From Pseudomonas helleri (GTDB lineage: Bacteria; Pseudomonadota; Gammaproteobacteria; Pseudomonadales; Pseudomonadaceae): a DNA stretch of 64,000 nucleotides. Location: assembly GCF_001043025.1 (NCBI RefSeq), contig NZ_JYLD01000006.1, positions 62,001 through 126,000 on the forward strand, read 5' to 3'. The position numbers and the translations under genes are program-made. A model generated the notes under the pieces. That model ran no database searches, had not been told where the DNA came from, and was given only the letters and a program-made list of their open reading frames with translations. Shown piece after piece: positions 58,288 to 64,000 of the stretch. Numbering within the stretch: position 1 is the stretch's first letter; each line of letters starts with the position of its first letter.

Positions 58288-60006
58288 ATGCCCACCATTT
58301 CACGCAAAGAATACGCAGGCCTGTTTGGCCCCACCACCGGCGATAAAATCCGCCTGGGCGATACCAACCTGTTCGTCGAAATCGAAAAGGACCTGCGCGG
58401 TTACGGCGAAGAATCGGTCTACGGAGGGGGTTAATCCCTGCGCGACGGCATGGGTCACAACAACCATCTGACCCGCGACAACGGCGTGCTGGACCTGGTG
58501 ATCACCAACGTCACCATCATTGACCCGATTCAGGGCGTGATCAAAGCCGACGTCGGTATTCGTGACGGCAAGATTTGCGGCATCGGCAAAAGCGGCAACC
58601 CGGACGTGATGTCCGGCATCAGTACAGACATGGTGGTCGGCGTCAGCACCGATGCCATCTCGGGCGAGCACTTGATCCTGACCGCCGCCGGGATCGATAC
58701 CCATATTCACCTGATCTCGCCGCAACAGGCTTATCACGGCCTGTCCAATGGCATCACCACCTTTTTCGGCGGTGGCATTGGTCCCACGGATGGCACCAAC
58801 GGCACCACCGTGACCCCCGGCCCGTGGAACATCCGCAAGATGCTGCGGGCCATTGAAGGCCTGCCGATCAACGTCGGTTTGCTGGGCAAAGGCAACTCTT
58901 ATGCCCACGCCCCGTTGGCCGAACAAATCATTGCCGGGGTCGCTGGCCTCAAGGTCCACGAAGACTGGGGCGCCACCTCCAATGCCCTGCGTCACTCGCT
59001 GCGCATTGCCGATGAAATGGACGTGCAGGTCTCGGTTCACACCGACAGCCTGAACGAAGGCGGCTACGTCGAAGACACCATTGATGCCTTTGAAGGCCGC
59101 ACCATTCACACCTTCCATACCGAAGGTGCGGGTGGCGGCCACGCCCCGGACATTATCCGCGTGGCCAGCCAGCTCAACGTACTGCCGAGTTCGACCAACC
59201 CGACCCTGCCCTATGGCGTCAACAGCCAGGCAGAGCTGTTCGACATGATCATGGTGTGCCACAACCTCAACCCCAACGTGCCCGCTGACGTGTCGTTTGC
59301 AGAAAGCCGGGTGCGCCCGGAAACCATCGCCGCCGAAAACGTGCTGCAGGACATGGGCGTGATCTCGATGTTTTCCAGCGACTCCCAGGCCATGGGCCGC
59401 GTCGGTGAGAACTGGCTGCGAGTGATGCAAACCGCCCACGCGATGAAAGCCTCTCGCGGCAAACTGCCGGAAGACAGCCCGGATAACGACAACTTCCGGG
59501 TGCTGCGCTACGTCGCGAAAATCACCATCAACCCAGCCATTGCCCAAGGTGTGAGCCATGTTCTGGGCTCGGTCGAAGTCGGCAAAATGGCCGATCTGGT
59601 GCTCTGGGACCCACGGTTCTTTGGGGCCAAGCCAAAAATGGTGATCAAGGGCGGGATGATCAACTGGGCCGCCATGGGCGACCCCAACGCCTCTCTGCCC
59701 ACGCCGCAACCGGTGTACTACCGCCCCATGTTCGGCGCCTTCGGCAAAACCCTGCAGGACACCTGCGTGACCTTTGTGTCGCAAGCCGCGCTGGAGGACG
59801 GGGTCAAGGAAAAAGCCGGGCTGGACCGCCAGGTCATGGCCATACGCAACTGCCGCACCATCTCCAAAAAAGACCTGGTGCGTAACGACCAAACGCCAAA
59901 AATCGAAGTGAATCCGGAAACCTTCGAGGTCAAGGTCGACGGCGTGCACGCCACGTGCAAACCCATCGACGTGGCCGCCATGAACCAGCGCTACTTCTTC
60001 GGCTAA
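58288..60006 (+). pseudogene. ureC: Urease alpha subunit, interrupted by in-frame TAA at codon 49
   Basis: The full frame is 572 codons, the length of Yersinia UreC, with AAGGAG six bases before ATG 58288. Translation matches UreC ([20 protein letters not shown]...), but codon 49 (58432-58434) is TAA in YGGG-stop-SLRDGM, where homologues have lysine. Reading frame and similarity continue unchanged on both sides, so a single AAA to TAA change explains it. The active-site residues downstream are intact: H139 and H141 (THIHL), carbamate lysine K222 (GLKVHEDWG), H251, H277, and the flap C324-H325 in [12 protein letters not shown]. The next in-frame ATG (58450) would remove 54 residues of the N-terminal beta-domain. 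Either the gene is inactivated, the stop is read through, or it is a sequencing error. Confidence 0.9.
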
Positions 60007-60018
60007 GCCACCATCTGA

Positions 60019-60089
60019 CTGTAGGAGCGAGCTTGCCTCGCGATCTTTTAAACGATCAAAAGATCGCGAGGCAAGCTCGCTCCTACAGG
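60019..60089. repeat. REPIN inside the urease operon
   Basis: A complete, near-perfect REPIN (CTGTAGGAGCGAGCTTGCC and its mirror around TTTTAAACGATCAAAA) occupies the 104-base gap between ureC and ureE. It is the only element in the window placed within a clear operon, and its stem would form in the polycistronic mRNA. Confidence 0.92.
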
Positions 60090-60110
60090 GTTCAATAAGG
60101 AGTTTTTGAC

Positions 60111-60788
60111 GTGATTTTGATTGAACACATTCTGGGCAATGCCAAGAAAGACCCGGCCTGGAAGCAAAAACTGCAAGGCGCCAACATTGATGTGCTGGTC
60201 CTCGATCAGCGTGAAGCGCAAAAAAGCCGCTGCCGCCGCACCAGCGTCGGCGGGCTTGACCTCGGGATCTCGCTGGATCGCAACGTGGTGCTGGCTGACG
60301 GCGACGTACTGATGTGGGATGAGCCCACCCGGCATGCCGTGGTGGTGCAACTCAACCTGCGCGACGTGATGGTCATTGACTTGAGAGAACTCAAGCAGCA
60401 ACCCTTGGACGTACTGATCAAGACCAGCTTCGAACTCGGGCATGCCCTGGGCAACCAGCACTGGAAAGCGGTGACCAAAAACAACGAGGTGTACATCCCG
60501 CTCACGGTGGAAACCAAGATGATGGATTCAGTGATGCGCACCCACGGCTTTGAGCACCTGCCCTACGCCTTTATCAGCGGTGCCGCCGTGCTGCCCAACC
60601 TCACCCCTTCTGAAGCGCGCCTGCTGTTTGGTGGCGCCGAAGAAACCGCCACCCACGTTCATGTGGCCAGCCCCCAGGACAAACTGGAAGCCGCCGCCCT
60701 GCAGATCAAAGGCCAATACCTGCATGACCCGCACAGCCATAGCCATGACAACGGCCTGACGTTTCACAGCCATGACTCTAAGCACTAA
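60111..60788 (+). CDS. ureE: Urease accessory protein UreE (nickel metallochaperone)
   Basis: 225 residues with GTG start at 60111 (AAGGAG eight bases upstream). The N-terminal domain ([53 protein letters not shown]) and the metal-binding C-terminal half ([17 protein letters not shown]) are typical. The tail is histidine-rich ([18 protein letters not shown]), as in nickel-storing UreE proteins. It delivers Ni2+ to the UreD-F-G complex. Confidence 0.95.
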   Translation: MILIEHILGNAKKDPAWKQKLQGANIDVLVLDQREAQKSRCRRTSVGGLDLGISLDRNVVLADGDVLMWDEPTRHAVVVQLNLRDVMVIDLRELKQQPLDVLIKTSFELGHALGNQHWKAVTKNNEVYIPLTVETKMMDSVMRTHGFEHLPYAFISGAAVLPNLTPSEARLLFGGAEETATHVHVASPQDKLEAAALQIKGQYLHDPHSHSHDNGLTFHSHDSKH

Positions 60789-60809
60789 ACCCGGCATAAG
60801 GCGCTTTGG

Positions 60810-61496
60810 ATGAACGCATCAGACCTGATTCGCATCATGCAGTTTGGCGACTCGGTATTGCCCGTCGGCGCATTTTCGTTCTCGAACGGCGTGGAGTCGG
60901 CGATTCAGACCGGCATCGTGCACGATGTCGACAGCCTCAAGGGGTTTGTCCTCACCGCCCTCAAACAGGCCGCCAGTTGTGACGGCATGGGCGTGGTCGC
61001 GGCGCACCGGGCCGCCGTGGCCGATGACCGTGACGCGATCCTGCGCGCCGACTGGGCGGTGAACAACCGCAAGCTCAATGAAGAAAGCCGGTTAATGGCC
61101 ACCCGCATGGGCAAAAAACTCGCCGAAATGTCGATCCATGTGGTGGAAAAACCACTGGTGCGCTGGTGGCTCGAACACATCAAAGCCGGTCATGCCGCTG
61201 GCACCTACCCCGTCACCCAGGCCGTGGTCATGTCGACCCAGGGCATCGGTGCCCGAGAAGTGGTGGTGATGCACCAGTACGGTGTGGCCATGACCATCCT
61301 CAGCGCGGCCATGCGCCTGATGCGGGTCACCCACCTCGACACCCAGCGCATTTTGTTTGAACTGAACCATGACATCGAAACCTTCTGCGACATCGCAGAA
61401 ATCGGCGACATCGAGCAAATGTCGTCGTATGTCCCCATCGTCGACGTGCTGGCGGCGGTCCACGTCAAAGCCCATGTGCGTTTGTTCATGAACTGA
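60810..61496 (+). CDS. ureF: Urease accessory protein UreF
   Basis: 228 residues, all helical: [30 protein letters not shown] at the start, [20 protein letters not shown], and the family end (ATRMGK region, [25 protein letters not shown]). It gates GTP hydrolysis by UreG within the UreDFG activation complex. The ribosome site is weak (AAGGCGC), and it starts 22 bases after ureE. Confidence 0.95.
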   Translation: MNASDLIRIMQFGDSVLPVGAFSFSNGVESAIQTGIVHDVDSLKGFVLTALKQAASCDGMGVVAAHRAAVADDRDAILRADWAVNNRKLNEESRLMATRMGKKLAEMSIHVVEKPLVRWWLEHIKAGHAAGTYPVTQAVVMSTQGIGAREVVVMHQYGVAMTILSAAMRLMRVTHLDTQRILFELNHDIETFCDIAEIGDIEQMSSYVPIVDVLAAVHVKAHVRLFMN

Positions 61497-61524
61497 ATCC
61501 GTTGCACTTTCCAAGGAAGAGCCT

Positions 61525-62181
61525 GTGAAAAAGATTACCCGTATTGGTATTGGCGGCCCGGTCGGCTCCGGCAAAACCGCCGTCATTGAAGTGATCACCC
61601 CGATCCTGATTCAGCGTGGGTACAAGCCGCTGATCATCACCAACGATATCGTTACCACCGAAGACGCCAAACAGGTCAAGCGCACGCTCAAGGGCATCCT
61701 CGACGAAGACAAGATCCTCGGCGTTGAAACCGGCGCTTGCCCGCACACGGCGGTACGCGAAGACCCGAGCATGAACATCGCCGCGGTCGAAGAGATGGAA
61801 GAGAAGTTCCCGGACAGCGACCTGATCATGATCGAGAGTGGCGGCGACAATCTGACCCTGACCTTCAGCCCCGCCCTGGCCGACTTTTATATCTACGTGA
61901 TCGACGTCGCCGAAGGCGAGAAAATCCCCCGCAAAAACGGCCCCGGCCTGGTCCAGGCGGACATTCTGATCATCAACAAGATCGACCTGGCGCCTTACGT
62001 CGGCGCGAGCCTGGAGGTCATGGAAAGCGACACCCAAGTGGTGCGCAGTGGCCGCCCTTACATCCTCACCAACTGCAAAACCGGGCATGGCATCGAAGCG
62101 CTGGTGGACATGATCGAACACATGTTCCTGTTCGCCCACAAACCCTCTTCCCCGGCGACCCAGGCTGAGGTTACGGCATGA
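61525..62181 (+). CDS. ureG: Urease accessory GTPase UreG
   Basis: 218 residues with a SIMIBI GTPase fold: P-loop [10 protein letters not shown] (about 9-18), [10 protein letters not shown], metal-binding [11 protein letters not shown] (CPH motif), [13 protein letters not shown], and [10 protein letters not shown]. It powers nickel insertion into UreC. GTG 61525 has AAGGAAGAG upstream. Four-base overlap with ureD. Confidence 0.97.
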   Translation: MKKITRIGIGGPVGSGKTAVIEVITPILIQRGYKPLIITNDIVTTEDAKQVKRTLKGILDEDKILGVETGACPHTAVREDPSMNIAAVEEMEEKFPDSDLIMIESGGDNLTLTFSPALADFYIYVIDVAEGEKIPRKNGPGLVQADILIINKIDLAPYVGASLEVMESDTQVVRSGRPYILTNCKTGHGIEALVDMIEHMFLFAHKPSSPATQAEVTA

Positions 62182-63140
62182 CCGCGCAGAGCCAGATCGT
62201 GAACAACCCTTCACGGCTTCGTGCTCATTCACTCGGCAACGACGCCCCGGAACTCGCGCAGTACCAGGACGAACCCGCGCAGATGCACAGCGGCGCCGTC
62301 GGCAAAAGCGGCTACCTGCGCCTGGGTTTTGAACAACGCGGCAAGCGCAGCGTACTGGCAGACATGGAGCGGCGCGTGCCGTCATTGGTGCAACGGGCCT
62401 TGTACTGGGACGAAGCACTGCCGCAACTGCCCTGTGTGACCATGATCTCGACCTCGGGTTGCGTGCTCCAGGGCGACCGTCTGGCCACGGATGTGAACGT
62501 GGGCGTGGGCGCCTGCGGGCATGTCACCACCCAGTCGGCGACCAAAGTGCACTCCATGAACGCCAACTACGCCACGCAGGTTCAGCACCTGCGAATCGAA
62601 GAAAACGGCTACCTGGAGTTTATGCCCGACCCGCTGATCCCTCATCGCGATGCGCGGTTTATCACTGACACGCGCATCAGTATCCACCCGACGGCAACGG
62701 CCCTTTACTGCGAGACCCTGATGTCGGGGCGCAAGTATCACCATGTCGATGAGCGTTTCGGCTTTGATGTGTATTCCTCCCGGGTGTCCGCCGAAACCCT
62801 CGAGGGCAAGGAGCTGTTTGTCGAGAAATACGTGCTGGAGCCGAAAAAGCAAAGCCTGGACGCCGTCGGCGTCATGCAAACCTTTGACGTGTTCGCCAAC
62901 GTGGTGTTGCTCACGCCCCAGGAACATCACGACCGCATTGTCGAGCGCATCCCGGCCGTATTTGACAGGCAGGCGGGACTGGCCAGCGGTGTCACACGTT
63001 TGCCCAATCAGTGCGGCTTAATCTTCAAAGTACTGGGCAATGACAGCGGCACCGTGAAAGCGCAAATCCGCGCGTTCTGGGCCGTCGCCCGTGAAGAGAT
63101 CTTGGGCGTGACCTTGCCACCGCCCTTTTTGTGGAAATAA
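62178..63140 (+). CDS. ureD: Urease accessory protein UreD
   Basis: 320 residues: [71 protein letters not shown] and [16 protein letters not shown] are UreD hallmarks. It is placed last among the accessory genes, whereas ureD is normally first in Pseudomonas. UreD holds apo-urease for UreF-G and nickel delivery. Overlaps ureG by four bases. Confidence 0.95.
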   Translation: MTAQSQIVNNPSRLRAHSLGNDAPELAQYQDEPAQMHSGAVGKSGYLRLGFEQRGKRSVLADMERRVPSLVQRALYWDEALPQLPCVTMISTSGCVLQGDRLATDVNVGVGACGHVTTQSATKVHSMNANYATQVQHLRIEENGYLEFMPDPLIPHRDARFITDTRISIHPTATALYCETLMSGRKYHHVDERFGFDVYSSRVSAETLEGKELFVEKYVLEPKKQSLDAVGVMQTFDVFANVVLLTPQEHHDRIVERIPAVFDRQAGLASGVTRLPNQCGLIFKVLGNDSGTVKAQIRAFWAVAREEILGVTLPPPFLWK

Positions 63141-63200
63141 ACGCCGCTGACGGGAGCAGGTGAACACGGCTCCCAGCGGGGTTCGATGGAGACAGTCACT

Positions 63201-64000
63201 ATGCACGCGGCGTTATCCAAGTGGTCGCAACTGGCAAACAGCAACGCACTGCTGGGGTTTATTGACGTCACCCTGCGCGGCTGCGCGCAGGTGATGTTCC
63301 AGAACAACCCGCTGACCGGCTTGCTGTTTTTTGCCGCGATATTTGTCGGAGCCTTTGCCGAAGGCAATCCGGCGGTCGCATTTGGCAGCGTGCTGGGCAC
63401 CGTCGCAGCCACGTTTACCGGCATGCACCTCAAGGACCAGACGTCATGGAAAGCCGGTCTGTTCGGCTACAACGGCTGCCTGGTGGGTGTTGGCTTGCCG
63501 ACGTTTCTGGAGGTCACGCCCATCGTCTGGCTGTGCATCATCCTCGGCGGCGTGGTCTCGGTGATCGTCACCATCTGCATTGCCGACATTCTGAAAACCT
63601 GGAAAGTCGCGGCCCTGACGGCGCCCTTCGTTCTGGTGACCTGGACCATGCTGTTGGCCAGCTATGCCTTTGGCGGCCTGAACAGCCACGCACTGCCCCT
63701 GCCCAACCTGCCCCACGATCTGGTCGCGCATACACCAGACCTGCTCGACGGCATCGACGTGTTCCATGCCACGTTCTACGGCATCTCCGAAGTGTTTTTG
63801 ATGAGCACCGTGGTCGGCAGTTTATTATTTTTGGCCGGTCTGGCAGTGTCTTCGTTGTGGGCAGCGCTGTTTGGGCTGGTGGGTTCATTACTGGCGGTGC
63901 TGGTGGCAAGCCTGTTGCAGGGCGAGCAGTCGGCCATCAACAACGGCTTGTATGCGTTCAGTGCCGTACTGACCGCCATCGCGCTGGGCTCAACCTTCAA
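63201..64000 (+). CDS. Urea transporter (UT/Yut family), 3' end outside window
   Basis: ATG 63201 (GGAGA eight bases upstream) opens a frame of 266 codons that continues to the window edge without a stop. It is a multi-helix membrane protein: LGFIDVTLRGCAQVMFQNNPLTGLLFFAAIFVGA at the N-terminus, FGSVLGTVAATFTGMHL, GLFGYNGCLVGVGLPTF (the family LxxxNxxLxGL-type signature), then a repeat of the same fold (YGISEVFLMSTVVGSLLFLAG ... EQSAINNGLYAFSAVLTAIALGS). This tandem layout is that of the UT-B/Yut urea channel. Its place right after ureD equals that of yut in Yersinia. Confidence 0.92.
   Translation, partial: MHAALSKWSQLANSNALLGFIDVTLRGCAQVMFQNNPLTGLLFFAAIFVGAFAEGNPAVAFGSVLGTVAATFTGMHLKDQTSWKAGLFGYNGCLVGVGLPTFLEVTPIVWLCIILGGVVSVIVTICIADILKTWKVAALTAPFVLVTWTMLLASYAFGGLNSHALPLPNLPHDLVAHTPDLLDGIDVFHATFYGISEVFLMSTVVGSLLFLAGLAVSSLWAALFGLVGSLLAVLVASLLQGEQSAINNGLYAFSAVLTAIALGSTF

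Noticed and set aside
58432..58434. Recoding of the ureC TAA as selenocysteine, pyrrolysine or by programmed frameshift
   Set aside because: Known recoding uses TGA or TAG, not TAA. The frame is the same before and after the stop, so no frameshift is involved, and no recoding element is seen next to it.
58300..59949. 549-codon open frame on the minus strand
   Set aside because: It is the antisense of ureC and has a low-complexity His/Val/Asp-rich translation.
241..60089. Repeated palindromes as a possible CRISPR array
   Set aside because: The copies are kilobases apart, not regularly spaced, and have no unique spacers or cas genes; they are REP or REPIN elements.

Overview
The window is a high-GC chromosomal segment of a Pseudomonas, most likely of the P. 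fluorescens group. The evidence is the gene families present (FecIRA iron uptake, many LysR/MFS pairs, an EmrAB-NodT efflux set, a VgrG island) and the dispersed inverted repeats of the GTAGGAGCGAGCTTGC type typical of that group. No phage, integrase, transposase or CRISPR array is visible. It is accessory-rich metabolic and transport territory with a few housekeeping genes (uvrB, an aromatic aminotransferase, tRNA-Asn).

Layout. 0-4.3 kb: the tail of a sarcosine oxidase gamma-subunit gene, then a minus-strand operon of aldehyde dehydrogenase, a divergent AroE-like protein and a GMC oxidoreductase. 4.6-11.4 kb: a six-gene minus-strand operon (NMT1/THI5-like protein without a signal peptide, APH-type kinase, rhodanese, TonB receptor, PnuC-family transporter, HutC-type GntR regulator) preceded by a TGGTATAGACCA-type operator; it reads as an uptake and salvage system for a small vitamin-like molecule. 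11.8-18.9 kb: two LysR/MFS divergent pairs, a two-component system and a small unknown protein. 18.9-27.1 kb: a type VI secretion vgrG island (VgrG, DUF4123-like adaptor, VasX-like pore-forming effector, two tandem DUF6708 proteins that are near-identical except in their membrane segments). 27.8-31.5 kb: tRNA-Asn, aminotransferase, uvrB. 31.7-36.7 kb: a Tat-exported three-subunit membrane dehydrogenase (small subunit, GMC flavoprotein, tri-haem cytochrome c) and an MFS gene. 36.7-42.2 kb: fecA-fecR-fecI and an MHS-type MFS transporter. 42.5-47.6 kb: an emrB-emrA-nodT efflux operon with a LysR regulator and shared TAGCTAACT motifs. 47.7-56.6 kb: a candidate sRNA, an SDR protein without the usual catalytic Tyr/Lys, an orphan polyamine-type binding protein, a class II aldolase/MocR pair, and an MFS, LysR and FAD-linked oxidase group. 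57.3-64 kb: a urease locus in the order ureA-B-C-E-F-G-D followed by a urea transporter that runs off the window.

The most notable observations are these. The urease locus has the gene order and UreC type of Yersinia/Morganella rather than the usual Pseudomonas arrangement, and ureC carries an in-frame TAA at codon 49, in the position of a conserved lysine, with the frame intact on both sides. A REPIN also sits inside this operon between ureC and ureE. The T6SS island shows paired immunity-like genes whose transmembrane segments look like an exchanged cassette. The THI5-like/PnuC/TonB operon is a plausible under-described vitamin-salvage system. Several dispersed repeat families occur in nearly every intergenic gap. 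All functional assignments are from sequence reading only; no database search was run.
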